Assembly: GCA_963736425.1 (NCBI GenBank)
Contig: CAVTOX010000003.1
Span: 62,001 to 126,000, forward strand
DNA length: 64,000 nt
Source of the DNA: Prado023 sp963736425
GTDB taxonomy: Bacteria > Actinomycetota > Actinomycetes > S36-B12 > CAIYMF01
Reading direction: 5' to 3'
The position numbers and the translations under genes are program-made. Numbering within the stretch: position 1 is the stretch's first letter; every line of letters starts with the position of its first letter. Below are positions 18,373 to 27,735 of this stretch, piece by piece. The notes beneath the pieces are model-generated. The model ran no database searches. It saw nothing but the letters and a program-made list of their open reading frames with translations, and was not told the DNA's origin.

Positions 18373-19112
18373 CAGCCTGCGGCGTGCTCGGGATACGCGC
18401 AGAGCAGCGCCTCGTAGGCGACTGCTGCAGCCATCTGCTCGGCCAGCTTCTTCGAGGCCCCGATGCCCTCGCCGATGACCTCATCGCCCACATGGACACG
18501 GGCCGTGAAGTGCTTGGCGTGATCCGGGCCTGTTGCGCTGACCTCATAGAACGGCACGCCGACACCAGTTCGTGCGCCCAGCTCCTGCAGGGAGGTCTTC
18601 CAGTCCAGGCCCGCCCCCATGCCTGCGGCCCGCACCATCCGCTCGTCGAGGAGCCGGTGCACGAGGTCCCCGGCCGCCTCCAGCCCGAGGTCGAGGTACA
18701 CCGCGCCCAAGATGGCCTCCATGGCGTCGGCCAGGATCGAGCTCTTGTCGCGTCCGCCCGTGGTCTGCTCACCGCGACCGAGCAGCATGAACTCGCCGAC
18801 GCCCAGCTCGCGGGCGACGTCGGCCAGCGTGCGTGCGTTCACGACCGCCGCCCGATACTTGGCAAGGCGGCTCTCCGGAACGTCAGGGTGGACGCGGTAC
18901 AGCGAGTCGGTGACCACGATCCCCAGGACCGAGTCCCCGAGGAACTCCAGCCGCTCGTTGTGCGGCAGCCCGCCGTTCTCGTACGCGTAGGACCGGTGGG
19001 TCAGGGCATGGCGAAGCGCCTCGTGGTCGATCGTGACCCCGAGGCGCTCGGCGAGGACGTCCAGGTCATCGCGTGCGGGCAGCCCCACACCCGCAACTGC
19101 TCGGTCGGGCAC
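18372..19112 (-). CDS. rnc: Ribonuclease III
   Basis: A 246-residue double-strand RNA endonuclease for rRNA and mRNA processing. The catalytic signature NERLEFLGDSVLGIVVTDSLY (about residues 45-65) contains the metal-binding Glu/Asp pair, and the second acidic site is in KSSILADAMEAILGAVYLDLG. A C-terminal dsRBD (DWKTSLQELG to SKKLAEQMAAAVAYEAL) follows. GTG 19112 is preferred: it lies 11 bp after the rpmF stop and yields the family's normal N-terminus. Operon order yceD-rpmF-rnc-mutM. Confidence 0.94.
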   Translation of the reverse strand: MPDRAVAGVGLPARDDLDVLAERLGVTIDHEALRHALTHRSYAYENGGLPHNERLEFLGDSVLGIVVTDSLYRVHPDVPESRLAKYRAAVVNARTLADVARELGVGEFMLLGRGEQTTGGRDKSSILADAMEAILGAVYLDLGLEAAGDLVHRLLDERMVRAAGMGAGLDWKTSLQELGARTGVGVPFYEVSATGPDHAKHFTARVHVGDEVIGEGIGASKKLAEQMAAAVAYEALLCAYPEHAAG

Positions 19113-19123
19113 CGGCGACCCGA

Positions 19124-19297
19124 TCAGACGTCGAGAACTTGCCGCTTGGCGTAGGTGCCGCACGTCGGGCACGCGGTGTGCGGCAGCTTCTGCGCCCGGC
19201 AGCGGTCGCACGTCACGAGAGTGATCGGTGCGGCCTTCCACTGCGAACGGCGGGCGCGCGTGTTGGAGCGGGACATCTTCCGCTTCGGAACAGCCAC
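19124..19297 (-). CDS. rpmF: 50S ribosomal protein L32
   Basis: A 57-residue zinc-ribbon ribosomal protein. It reads VAVPKRKMSRSNTRARRSQW from GTG 19297, with AAGGA 8 nt upstream. The zinc ligands are CDRCRAQK and CPTCGTYAKRQ, so this is the C+ (zinc-binding) form. Located 14 bp after the YceD-family gene and 11 bp before rnc, the usual conserved cluster. The upstream ATG at 19345 is not used: the family N-terminus starts exactly at the GTG. Confidence 0.96.
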   Translation of the reverse strand: MAVPKRKMSRSNTRARRSQWKAAPITLVTCDRCRAQKLPHTACPTCGTYAKRQVLDV

Positions 19298-19311
19298 GTC
19301 AGTATTCCTTC

Positions 19312-19845
19312 TCAGTCGTTTCCGTATCCGGCGAGGCCTGCCCACCGGGGGTCGGTGCGGTCATGTGCGTGCGTGGGGTCCTCGGCCAACCGGGCACCGC
19401 ACTCCACACACAGCCCGGGGCAGTCGGCCCGACACAGCGGGGCCAGCGGGAGCGCCAGCACCACAGCATCGCGCACGACGGGGTCGAGGTCGAGGAAGTC
19501 CCCGTCGATGACGGGCAATTCCTCCTCCTCGGCCTCCTCGGGCCCAGGTTCGTGAAGGTACAACTCAGTCAGCGGCACGGTCTGGTCCCATTCGACTGGG
19601 TCCAGGCACCGTGCGCACTCACCGCTCACGGTGACCGACGCGGTCCCCGAGACCAGCACACCCTCCACCACCGCTTCGAAGCGCAGGACCAGCCCCAGGT
19701 CGGAGCCGGGCTGCACCACAGCCACCCCACCACCTAGGTCGGCGGGTGCGGGGACTGTGCGGTCCACCTCCATCATCGACCCGGCACGTCGACCCAGGTC
19801 CCGAATGTCGAAGACCAGGGGGTCGCGCGGATCGAGGGTGGACAT
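19312..19845 (-). CDS. YceD / DUF177 family protein
   Basis: A 177-residue protein of the DUF177 (YceD) family, whose members neighbour rpmF in nearly all bacteria and have been linked to rRNA processing. It shows the family core SGECARCLDPVEWDQTVPLTELYL and a C-terminal CRADCPGLCVECGARL with four cysteines that may bind zinc. ATG 19845 follows GGAAGG; the upstream ATG lacks support. The acidic stretch EPGPEEAEEEE in the middle is normal for the family. Cotranscribed with rpmF. Confidence 0.85.
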   Translation of the reverse strand: MSTLDPRDPLVFDIRDLGRRAGSMMEVDRTVPAPADLGGGVAVVQPGSDLGLVLRFEAVVEGVLVSGTASVTVSGECARCLDPVEWDQTVPLTELYLHEPGPEEAEEEELPVIDGDFLDLDPVVRDAVVLALPLAPLCRADCPGLCVECGARLAEDPTHAHDRTDPRWAGLAGYGND

Positions 19846-19982
19846 GGACCTTCCCGATGGCATCACACGTATGGCCCTCGGCGTGAGGGCCACCGGAGAA
19901 GGATACCGCAGGGGCAGTCAGGGGAGGAAATGCAACCGAATCGCTGAGGTCGCGAGGGGAACTGCGCCGGCCGCGGCCCGAC

Positions 19983-20567
19983 CTACCGGTCGTAGCCGTC
20001 ATCCACACCGGGGTAGGTGTAGCGCTCACGGATGCGGTCGCGGCCCTTCTGCACCGCCGCCAGGGTCTTTGTCAGGCTCGTCTCGAACGCCGCGAACTTG
20101 TCCTCGACGTACTGGTCGACCTCCTGGCGCATCGCCTCGGTCTCGGCCACACCCTGGGCCCGGATCGCGTCAGCCTCAGCCAGGGCGACCTGGGTCACCT
20201 CGTGGGTGCTGACCATCAGGGCCTGCTGGGCGCTGGCCTGGTCGATGATCGCCTGCGCCTCCTGGGTGCCCTCGGCGAGCATCCGCTCCACCTCGCGGTT
20301 GGCCTCGGCGACCATCCGCTCGGCCTCACGGAAGCCCTCCTCGACCACCCCCACGCGGTCGGCGAGCAGCTCCTCTGCTTCCTGGACGGAGGTGGGCAGC
20401 ATCTGGCGGATCGCGTCGAGCAGGTCCAGCACCTCGTTGCGGTTCACCACGCACTTGTCGGACATCGGCATCGCCCGGGCGGCCTCGACGATGTCGGACA
20501 GGTCATCGAGAACCGTGTAGACGTCGGCTGTACGGGGGTCCGCGGCAGCGACCGGATCCTGGGTCAT
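19983..20567 (-). CDS. sepIVA: SepIVA-like DivIVA-related coiled-coil protein
   Basis: A 194-residue, almost fully helical protein with long coiled coils (ERMVAEANREVERMLAEGTQ; TQVALAEADAIRAQGVAETE). It occupies the position of mycobacterial SepIVA (Rv2927c), between the DUF177 gene and coaD, and has the same size and composition; SepIVA is a DivIVA-domain protein needed for septation and polar membrane organisation. The internal Ala/Glu-rich repeats resemble ATP synthase subunit b, a common misannotation. ATG 20567 follows AGGAGT by 5 nt. The function is inferred from synteny and coiled-coil character. Confidence 0.7.
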   Translation of the reverse strand: MTQDPVAAADPRTADVYTVLDDLSDIVEAARAMPMSDKCVVNRNEVLDLLDAIRQMLPTSVQEAEELLADRVGVVEEGFREAERMVAEANREVERMLAEGTQEAQAIIDQASAQQALMVSTHEVTQVALAEADAIRAQGVAETEAMRQEVDQYVEDKFAAFETSLTKTLAAVQKGRDRIRERYTYPGVDDGYDR

Positions 20568-20581
20568 CGCACTCCTGGAGA

Positions 20582-21064
20582 TCATTGGGCGGAAAGCTTG
20601 GCCTGCAGGGCCGTGTGCACCCTCGCGGGGATCAGTCCGCTGACATCCCCACCATACGTCGCGACCTCCTTGACCAACGAGGAGGACAGGTAGGAGTAGA
20701 GCGGATTCGTTGAGATGAACAGCGTCTCGATGCCAGCCAGGCCGAAGTTCATCTGGGCCATCTGCAACTCGTAGTCGAAGTCCGTGATGGCGCGCAGGCC
20801 CTTGACGATCGCGATGATCCCGTTGTCCCGGCAGTAGTCGACCAGCAGCCCGTGGAAGCTGTCGATCCGGATGTTGGGCACATGTGCCAGCTCGACGCCC
20901 AGCAGCTCGATTCGCTCCTCGATCGTGAACATCGAGGTCTTCTTCTTGTTCACGAGAACGCCGACCGTCACCTCGTCGAAGAGCGCCGAGGCGCGCAGGA
21001 ACACATCCATGTGTCCGTTGGTGACGGGATCGAATGATCCCGGGCATACCGCTCTGCGCATCAT
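20582..21064 (-). CDS. coaD: Phosphopantetheine adenylyltransferase CoaD
   Basis: A 160-residue enzyme of coenzyme A synthesis (4'-phosphopantetheine + ATP to dephospho-CoA). PGSFDPVTNGHMDVFLRASA contains the nucleotidyltransferase T/HxGH motif, and NPLYSYLSSSLVKEVATYGG is the ISSTxxR-like C-terminal signature region. The start is ATG 21064 or ATG 21061, overlapping the proper rsmD stop (TGA 21061-21063). The reading frame is open through upstream rsmD only because rsmD carries a frameshift, so the apparent 349-residue rsmD-coaD fusion is not accepted as real. Confidence 0.95.
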   Translation of the reverse strand: MMRRAVCPGSFDPVTNGHMDVFLRASALFDEVTVGVLVNKKKTSMFTIEERIELLGVELAHVPNIRIDSFHGLLVDYCRDNGIIAIVKGLRAITDFDYELQMAQMNFGLAGIETLFISTNPLYSYLSSSLVKEVATYGGDVSGLIPARVHTALQAKLSAQ

Positions 21065-21631
21065 GGGTCCTCTCCATCGGACGCAGCCTGACCGTACCAA
21101 AGGGTGGTCGCCCCGTAGGCCCTCTGGCGCACCGCCACGAGACCCGGCGGCCAGCTGAAGCTCTCCGCCGCGCGTGGCCCGCTCGACCACGACGAGGGCA
21201 TCCGGGGCCAGCCACCCCCGGGTGAGCGTGGCCAGGCACGCCTCGACCTCGGGGGCTGCCGTCGCGTACGGCGGGTCGGCGAGAACGAGGTCGAACGGCT
21301 CAGGCGGTCCAGCGAGGTGCGCTGCGACGGATGCGGCGACGACTCGGATGCCGGGCACGGCCACGACCTCAGCGTTCGCCCGTGCCACGGCCGCGCTGGG
21401 CCGGTCGCGCTCGACGAGGACCACGACCGCCGCACCCCGGCTGGCAGCCTCGAGGCCCAGGGCTCCCGAGCCGGCGAACAGGTCCAGCACGTGGGCGCCG
21501 ACGAACCCACCGAGGAGGTGGTCCAGGGAGGCGAACATGGACTCTCGGACGCGGTCGGTCGTCGGGCGCGCCCCGCCTGAGGGGACCGCAAGCCGCCGAC
21601 CCCGGGCAGCGCCGGCAATGATCCTGGTCAC
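21061..21631 (-). CDS. rsmD: 16S rRNA (guanine966-N2)-methyltransferase RsmD (apparent frameshift)
   Basis: SAM-dependent methyltransferase. From GTG 21631 it reads TRIIAGAARGRRLAVPSGG and RPTTDRVRESMFASLDHLLG, then the SAM motif DLFAGSGALGLEAASRG and catalytic ADPPY. Near 21150-21165 the frame slips: the expected C-terminus (WPPGLVAVRQRAYGATTLWY) continues in another frame and stops at 21061. A one-base indel explains this. Without it the frame runs straight into coaD. Order rsmD-coaD is conserved in actinobacteria. Confidence 0.85.
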
Positions 21632-21682
21632 GGGGCCATCGTGGCACTTGATCTCGCCAACTCAGATTCTCGGTCCCCGAAA

Positions 21683-21701
21683 GCAAGTAAGCCTCACCTA
21701 T
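21683..21701. promoter_or_regulatory. Candidate DtxR/IdeR iron-box
   Basis: On the minus strand this reads ATAGGTGAGGCTTACTTGC, matching the consensus TWAGGTWAGSCTWACCTWA at 14 of 19 positions by my count. It lies about 100 bp upstream of the 21797 gene and the multicopper oxidase. A single computed-by-eye match; needs a matrix scan. Confidence 0.35.
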
Positions 21702-21717
21702 TGTGTCGTACGTCACA
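21702..21717. promoter_or_regulatory. Candidate CRP/GlxR-type site
   Basis: TGTGTCGTACGTCACA fits the CRP/GlxR consensus TGTGANNTANNTCACA at all but one defined position and directly abuts the iron-box-like sequence. Inferred operator for the small membrane protein / multicopper oxidase pair. Confidence 0.4.
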
Positions 21718-21796
21718 TAGGAGGACGATCGAGACTGCTCGCAACCCAGCAACCGGGGCTGCTCGCCCCGGCGAAGCACACCATGTTGGAGGAATC

Positions 21797-22264
21797 ATGC
21801 GAATGCTGTATCGAGTTCTCGCCTACCTCATCTCCGCGTTGGTGGTCGTGCAGGCCGGCGCCATCGCCTTCGCCTTCTTCGGCCTCGGGGCCTGGATCGA
21901 CGGCGGCGGCGTCCTGGACAAGGCTGCCATGGAGAGTGACGACGGCCCTGACTTCGTGGGGGTCGTCGGCTTCATGATCCATGGGATGAACGGGACGATG
22001 CTGATCCCTCTGGTCGGCCTGATCCTGCTCATCGTCTCGCCCTTCGCGAAGGTCCCCCGCGGGGTCCTCTGGGCAGCAGCCGTCCTGGTGCTCATCGTGA
22101 TCCAAGTCACGCTGGGGATGATGGCGCACGAGATGCCCGTCCTGGGCATGTTCCACGGCATCAATGCGCTGCTGCTCTTCAGCACAGCATTCATGGCCGG
22201 CCAGCGGGCGCGGGTGCGGTCGGCTGCTGTGCAGGAAGCCGAGTCCGTGCCCAGCTTGAGCTGA
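21797..22264 (+). CDS. Small four-helix membrane protein (DUF6220-like)
   Basis: A 155-residue protein with about four hydrophobic helices: LYRVLAYLISALVVVQAGAI, a central GTMLIPLVGLILLIVSPFA, VLWAAAVLVLIVIQVTLGMM and INALLLFSTAFMAGQRA. Histidines at IHGMNG and FHGINA near helix ends are arranged as in DUF6220-type membrane proteins and could bind haem or metal, but this is speculative. ATG 21797 follows GGAGGAA. The multicopper oxidase gene starts 14 bp downstream on the same strand, so the two are probably an operon behind the double regulatory site at 21683-21717. Confidence 0.65.
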   Translation: MRMLYRVLAYLISALVVVQAGAIAFAFFGLGAWIDGGGVLDKAAMESDDGPDFVGVVGFMIHGMNGTMLIPLVGLILLIVSPFAKVPRGVLWAAAVLVLIVIQVTLGMMAHEMPVLGMFHGINALLLFSTAFMAGQRARVRSAAVQEAESVPSLS

Positions 22265-22278
22265 CCAGGGGCACCCCC

Positions 22279-23793
22279 GTGGTGGATGAGGGGCGCGGAC
22301 GGTTCAGCCGGCGCGACTGGGTGGGGCTGGTCACCGTCATCGCCCTGTCGGCCACGCTCGCGTGGATCTGGGCCTCCAGCCTGTTCCCCGGCTCGGAGTC
22401 GGTCATGGCGATGGGGTACGCAGACGCCGGTGGCGGTGCGCCACCCCGACACGAGCACGGTGCGGCTGCGCCCCCGGACCAGCGGCCCACTCGGGGCGTC
22501 GACACCCTCACCGTCGACCCGGACCGGCCGGCGGATGTGTCAGCGACGCTGGTCGCGCGAGCTCAGAACGTGACGCTGGCGTCGGGCAGGGTCATCGAGG
22601 GCTACACACTCAACGGCACGACTCCGGGGCCCACCATCACGGGCTCAGACAGGGCCAGCTCGTGGCAGGTCCGGGTGGTCAACGAGTCCGTCCCCGACGG
22701 GCTGACACTGCACTGGCACGGCGTGGATGTCCCCAATGCGGCCGATGGCGTGGCCGGCGTCACCCAGGATGCCATCGCCGTCGGCGAGGAGTACACCTAC
22801 CGGTTCGTGGCCCGGGACGCGGGGACCTACTGGTACCACTCGCACCAGCTGTCCCACGAGCAGGTGCAACGGGGGCTGCTGGGGGCCCTCGTCGTCGAGC
22901 CACGGCCCGCATCGACCCCGCTGGAGGACGCTGACGTTCTCGCCATGGTCCACATCTACGACGGCCGCCGCACGGTCAACGGGTTCGACGACATCGCTCG
23001 GGAGCCGCTGGCGCCGGGCGCACGTGCCCGGGTGCGGGTCATCAACACCGACAACGGCCCGATGAGCGTCTGGGTCGGCGGCGGGCCCTTCCGCCTGCTC
23101 GCGGTCGACGGCCACGCTGTCAACGAGCCCGGGCCACTCGAGGGCTCCTCCGTGCTGGTCACAGCCGGAGGTCGAGCGGACCTCGAGGTCGTCGCACCCC
23201 TCGACGGCACGGCCCGCCGCGTGGAGCTGGGTGGGTCGACTGCACTCGTCCTCGGCGGGGACCAGGCCGAGACCCCGGCGGCCACGCCCCACCCGGAGCA
23301 GGTCGTCGATCTGTTGACGTACGGGGCGCCGGCCGCCCTTGGGGCGGTCGGGCAGGCACCCACGCGTCGCTTCGACTACGCGATCGGGCGGCGCCCCGGC
23401 CTCCTCGACGGTCGCCCCGGCCTCTGGTGGACCATCAATGGCCACCTCTACCCGGATGTCCCGATGTTCGTGGTCGCCGAGGGCGACGTGGTGCGCATGC
23501 GGATCAGCAACTCCAGCGGGGACGTCCATCCGATGCACCTTCACGGCCACCATGCCGTCGTCCTGAGCAGGAACGGCGTGGCCGCAACGGGTAGCCCGTG
23601 GTGGGTGGACTCGCTGAACGTTGCCGATGGCGAGACCTACGAGATCGCCTTCGTTGCCAACAACCCCGGCATCTGGATGGACCACTGCCACAACCTGCCC
23701 CATGCCGCCCAAGGGCTCGTCGCACACCTCGCCTACGAGGGGGTCACCACGCCCTACGTCCTTGGTGGTGGGGCCGAGAACCACCCTGAGTAG
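22279..23793 (+). CDS. Multicopper oxidase family protein
   Basis: A 504-residue exported cuproprotein. The N-terminus has SRRDWVG before a hydrophobic stretch, a Tat-like or signal-anchor arrangement. Copper motifs are all present: HWHG (about residue 154), YWYHSHQ, HPMHLHGHH and the C-terminal DHCHNLPHAAQGLVAHL, giving the T1 Cys and the trinuclear cluster histidines. The T1 axial position after HxxxG is Leu (QGL) rather than Met. It starts with GTG 22279 (or GTG 22282) after CAGGGG. It may be a copper or iron oxidase or a laccase; the neighbouring iron-box candidate hints at ferroxidase activity. Confidence 0.9.
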   Translation: MVDEGRGRFSRRDWVGLVTVIALSATLAWIWASSLFPGSESVMAMGYADAGGGAPPRHEHGAAAPPDQRPTRGVDTLTVDPDRPADVSATLVARAQNVTLASGRVIEGYTLNGTTPGPTITGSDRASSWQVRVVNESVPDGLTLHWHGVDVPNAADGVAGVTQDAIAVGEEYTYRFVARDAGTYWYHSHQLSHEQVQRGLLGALVVEPRPASTPLEDADVLAMVHIYDGRRTVNGFDDIAREPLAPGARARVRVINTDNGPMSVWVGGGPFRLLAVDGHAVNEPGPLEGSSVLVTAGGRADLEVVAPLDGTARRVELGGSTALVLGGDQAETPAATPHPEQVVDLLTYGAPAALGAVGQAPTRRFDYAIGRRPGLLDGRPGLWWTINGHLYPDVPMFVVAEGDVVRMRISNSSGDVHPMHLHGHHAVVLSRNGVAATGSPWWVDSLNVADGETYEIAFVANNPGIWMDHCHNLPHAAQGLVAHLAYEGVTTPYVLGGGAENHPE

Positions 23794-23840
23794 GCAACCA
23801 GTTCATCCCCTGATTGGGCGGGCCAGGGCCGGGGCGGAAT

Positions 23841-23860
23841 CGCAGGGCACCTGCCCTGCG
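23841..23860. terminator. Bidirectional hairpin between multicopper oxidase gene and recG
   Basis: CGCAGGGC (23841-23848) and GCCCTGCG (23853-23860) form an 8-bp stem with a 4-nt loop between two convergent genes. No strong U-tract on either side. Confidence 0.5.
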
Positions 23861-23891
23861 CAACCCTCGTGCGGTTCTCAACGCCTCAGCC

Positions 23892-26109
23892 TCAGGTCTT
23901 CTCCAGGTACTCCGCGTGCTCGGGGTCGAACTCCCGTGCCAGCGTCCGTGCCAGGACGGCGTGGCCCGAGAGCTCCGGGTCCGCGTCCACAAGTCGGATG
24001 GCCTCCTCACGGGCGCGCAGGATGACGTCCTCATGGTCCAGGACGGACAGCAGCCGCAACGACCGCCTGGACCCCGACTGCGCAGCGCCCAGAACGTCGC
24101 CCTCCCGGCGGGCCGCGAGGTCGTAGCGGGAGAGCTCGAAGCCGTCGCTGGTGGCCGCGACCGCCGCCAACCGCTCCCGGGCGTCGGTCCCCTCGGGTGA
24201 CTCGGTCACGAGCAGGCACAGGCCTGCGTGGCTGCCCCGCCCGACGCGCCCGCGCAGCTGGTGCAGCTGGGAGACGCCGAACCGGTCGGCATCCAGGACG
24301 ACCATCAGTGTGGCGTTGGGGATGTCGACGCCGACCTCGATCACCGTGGTGGCCACCAGGACGTCGATGCCATCGGCGCGCGTCGGGTTGGCGAAACGGG
24401 CCATCACGTCGTCCTTCTCCGCGGAGGTCATTCGCCCGGTCAGGGCGGCCAGCCGCAACCCCGCCAACGGTCCGGCCGCGAGCTCGGGAAGGACGGACTC
24501 GACGGCAGCACCCGCTCGCGACGCCCGCAGCACCGGCACCCTGATCGCCCGCGACTGAGTCAGCCAAGGCGGGTTCCCCGTCCGACTCGGCCACCCCGGC
24601 CTCGATGCGCGGGCACACGACATAGACCTGGCGCCCCGCGGCGACCTCCTCACGAGCCCGCTGCCAGGCGCGTGCCAGGTAGTCCGGGCGCTCCAGGGAC
24701 GGCACCACGTGTGTCACCAGCGGCTTGCGCCCGGCGGGGAGCTCGCGCAGCGTCGAGGTCTCGAGGTCGCCGAACACGGTCATCGCCACCGTCCGCGGGA
24801 TCGGCGTGGCGGTCATCACCAGGGTGTGCGGCCGTGTCGTCTCACCAGCCTTGGACGCCAGTGCGGCACGCTGCTCCACGCCGAAGCGGTGCTGCTCGTC
24901 GACCACCACCAGCCCGAGATCGGCGAACTGCACCCGCTCCTCGAGCAGGGCATGGGTCCCGACGACGATGCCCGCCGCGCCGCTCGCAGCATCCAGCAGG
25001 GCAGCCCGCCGGGCCGCCGCACCCTGCGACCCCGTCAGCAGCGCGATCCGCGTGGCGTCGGCCCGCCCGCCGAGCATCCCGCCCTGGGCCAGCGGGCCGA
25101 GAAGTGCGGCGATGCTGCGGGCGTGCTGACCAGCCAGCACCTCGGTGGGCGCGAGCAGCGCCGCCTGGCCACCGGAGTCGACGACCCGGAGCATCGCCCG
25201 CAGCGCCACCACGGTCTTCCCCGAGCCGACCTCCCCCTGCAGGAGGCGGTGCATGGGATGGCTGCCGGCGATCTCCTCATCGATGACCGCGGCGACCTCG
25301 AGCTGCCCATCGGTCAGCGTGAACGGCAGCCCGGCGTCGAACTCGTCGCGCAGGCCACCCGGACGGCCGGGCCTGGGGATCGCCGGAGCGGCCGTGATCG
25401 CGGCCCGGCGCTGGGCAAGCACCACCTGCACCCCGAACGCCTCGTCCCACCGCAGTCGCTCGATCGCCCGGCGCGCCTGGCTCCGGTCGATCGGTCGATG
25501 GACCCACTGCAGGGCAGTGGGCAGGTCGAGAACGCCGACGCGTCCACGCAGGTCATCGTCGAGCGGATCGGGCCACGTCGCGGCCTCCGGAAGAGCCAGG
25601 CGCACGTTTCGTGCAATGGTCCAGCTGTTGATCTTCTCCGTGGCCGGATAGACCGCGATCAACCGGCCCGCGTAGTCCGCAGCTGCCTCGTCGGCGGCCT
25701 CCTCGTCGACGAACTCATGCTCGGGATGCAGCAGCTGGCGCCGGCCGTTGAACACACCCACCGTCCCGGCGAACAGCCCGAGACGCCCAGCGCGGAACTT
25801 CTTGGCGATCCAGTCCTGGTTGAAGAACGTGAGGGTGAGCTCCCCGGTCCCGTCGCTGACGACGGCCTCGGTGATGCTGCGGCGGCGCTTCTCCCCCGGT
25901 TTGGACTTCAGTGGGCGCGACGTCGCCGAGGCAACGCGGGCCAGAACGGTCACCTGCTCGCCGACCTTCAGGGAGGCCAGGTCGGTCAGCTCGCCGCGCT
26001 CGGCGTAGCGGCGCGGGTAGTGCGCCAGAAGATCCTCGAGCGTGGTGATCCCGAGGGTGCCCAGGGCCTTGGCTGCCTTCCCGCCGACGACTCCGACCAG
26101 GTCCGGCAC
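23892..26109 (-). CDS. recG: ATP-dependent DNA helicase RecG (one apparent frameshift)
   Basis: Branch-migration helicase that remodels stalled forks and recombination intermediates. It has an N-terminal wedge/OB domain, then helicase motifs: GEVGSGKTVVALRA (Walker A), DEQHRFG (motif II), TATPIPRT (motif III) and, after the break, VATTVIEVGVDIPNATLM and QLRGRVGRG (motifs V and VI). The frame is lost near 24511 in a GGG run on the coding strand. Dropping one G joins the halves into ASGAAVESVLPELAAGP, giving the expected length of about 740 residues. It starts at GTG 26109, 3 bp after the DAK-protein stop, so the two are an operon, as in mycobacteria. Confidence 0.9.
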
Positions 26110-26112
26110 CGA

Positions 26113-27735
26113 CTACTCCACGCCGATGATCGCGTGCCAGCGTGGTTGCCCGCCCTCGTAGCCAACCAACTCGACCTCCGGATGGTTGCGCTCCACCCAG
26201 CGTTCGATGCCGTCGAGGAGATCGGGTGGGGCGTCCGCACCGAGGACGATCGTCACCAGCTCGGCGCCACCCCGTGCGAGCATCCTGGTCAGCACCGCCC
26301 GGGCCACCTGCTGGACATCCGAGCCGATCTCGAGGATGTCCCCGGCGATGAGGCCGAGCTCGTCGCCGACCTTGCACGCCCCCGCCGTGGTGATCGCGGC
26401 CTTGCTCGCAGTGGTCAGCCCGGCGTACTGCGTCGCCGAGGATGCACGACTCATGCTGACGACGTCGTCGTCGAACGCCTCGGATGCGTCATGAACGGCA
26501 ACCGCGGCCAACGACTGGACGATCGACCGGGTCGGGATCACCGCGACGCGATGCCCACTGTCCCGGGCGGCGAGCCCGGCAGCCTCAGCAACCGGCCGGG
26601 AGTCCTTGTCCCCGGGCAGGAGCACCACCTCGCGCGCCCCGGTGGCCTCGATCCCGGCAAGCATCTCGGCCGTCGATGGCCTCCCGAGCTCCGGGGCCCG
26701 CACGACGGTCACGCCGCTTGCCTCCAGGAGGTCCGCGACCCCGGCGCCGTGAGCCACGACCACCAGCGCCCTGCCCTGGGGCTCGCCGCCCGCATCGACC
26801 ACGGCCGCGAGGTAGGTGATCCGGATCCGGTAGGGCGCACCGATGGCCAACGCAGCCTCGACGGCGGCGCCGGCGTCGTCGACATGCACGTGGATGTTCC
26901 ACAACGAGTCCCCGCCGACGACCACCAGCGAGTCGCCGAGCCCCGACAGGCGGGCCTTGAACCCGGGGATGGCCTCGTCAGGGGCGTCGAGCAGGTACAT
27001 CACCTCGTACGCCGGCCCGCCGTAGCCGTGGAGCATGTGCTCGGGGTCGGCCAGGGAGTCCGGCTCCGGGGCGAGGCGGGCGAACTCGGGGAGCACGCTG
27101 TGGACCCCGGTGACGACCTCGAGGAGGGCGTCGGTGAGCACGACATACCCGCGTCCACCCGCGTCGACCACGCCCGCACGACGCAGGGCCTCGAGCTGGG
27201 CGGTGGTGCCCGCCAGTGCCGTCCGTGCAGCTTCGGCCGCCGCCCTGGTCACGGCCAGCAGGTCACCGTCGGTCTCCGCCGCGATCTCCGTGGCCGCTGT
27301 GGCGGCCGCGCGCGCGACCGTGAGGACCGTGCCCTCCTTGGGGTTGGACACGGCACTGAAGGCCGCCGTGGACGCCCGGCTCAGGGCGTCGGCCAGCCAT
27401 GCTCCGTCCATGGGACGGGTCAGGTCGGCGGCCCTGGTCGCGGCGATCCCGCGAAGCAGCTCGGACATGATCACCCCGGAGTTGCCCCGGGCACCGAGGA
27501 GCATCCCGCGCGCGAGCGCCGCGAGACGGGCGTTGCCCGGCTCAGGGACGTCACCCTCGATGGCCATCATGGCCGCGACCCCGGCCTCCAGAGTGAGGTA
27601 CATGTTGGTCCCGGTGTCACCATCGGGAACCGGGAACACGTTGAGGGCATCGATGGCACGACGGTGGGTCTTCATCCCCTCCAGCGCCAGCGCTGCCCAG
27701 CCCGTCAGCGCGTCAGCATCAAGAAGCGTGCGCAT
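26113..27735 (-). CDS. DAK2/DegV-type phosphatase-family protein (FakA/YloV-like)
   Basis: A 540-residue protein. The N-terminal DhaL-type ATP-binding domain reads NVFPVPDGDTGTNMYLTLEA with the Asp metal ligands, and GARGNSGVIMSELLRG. The middle and C-terminal domains match the YloV/FakA family (LPGDKDSRPVAEAAGL). FakA phosphorylates fatty acids bound to FakB; whether this homologue does so is unknown. ATG 27735 has CAGGAGGGCC immediately upstream. It directly precedes recG with a 3-bp gap, an arrangement common in Gram-positives. Intact. Confidence 0.85.
   Translation of the reverse strand: MRTLLDADALTGWAALALEGMKTHRRAIDALNVFPVPDGDTGTNMYLTLEAGVAAMMAIEGDVPEPGNARLAALARGMLLGARGNSGVIMSELLRGIAATRAADLTRPMDGAWLADALSRASTAAFSAVSNPKEGTVLTVARAAATAATEIAAETDGDLLAVTRAAAEAARTALAGTTAQLEALRRAGVVDAGGRGYVVLTDALLEVVTGVHSVLPEFARLAPEPDSLADPEHMLHGYGGPAYEVMYLLDAPDEAIPGFKARLSGLGDSLVVVGGDSLWNIHVHVDDAGAAVEAALAIGAPYRIRITYLAAVVDAGGEPQGRALVVVAHGAGVADLLEASGVTVVRAPELGRPSTAEMLAGIEATGAREVVLLPGDKDSRPVAEAAGLAARDSGHRVAVIPTRSIVQSLAAVAVHDASEAFDDDVVSMSRASSATQYAGLTTASKAAITTAGACKVGDELGLIAGDILEIGSDVQQVARAVLTRMLARGGAELVTIVLGADAPPDLLDGIERWVERNHPEVELVGYEGGQPRWHAIIGVE

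Noticed and set aside
20582..21631. A real RsmD-CoaD fusion protein
   Set aside because: The proper RsmD C-terminus and stop exist in another frame; the fusion arises from a single indel.
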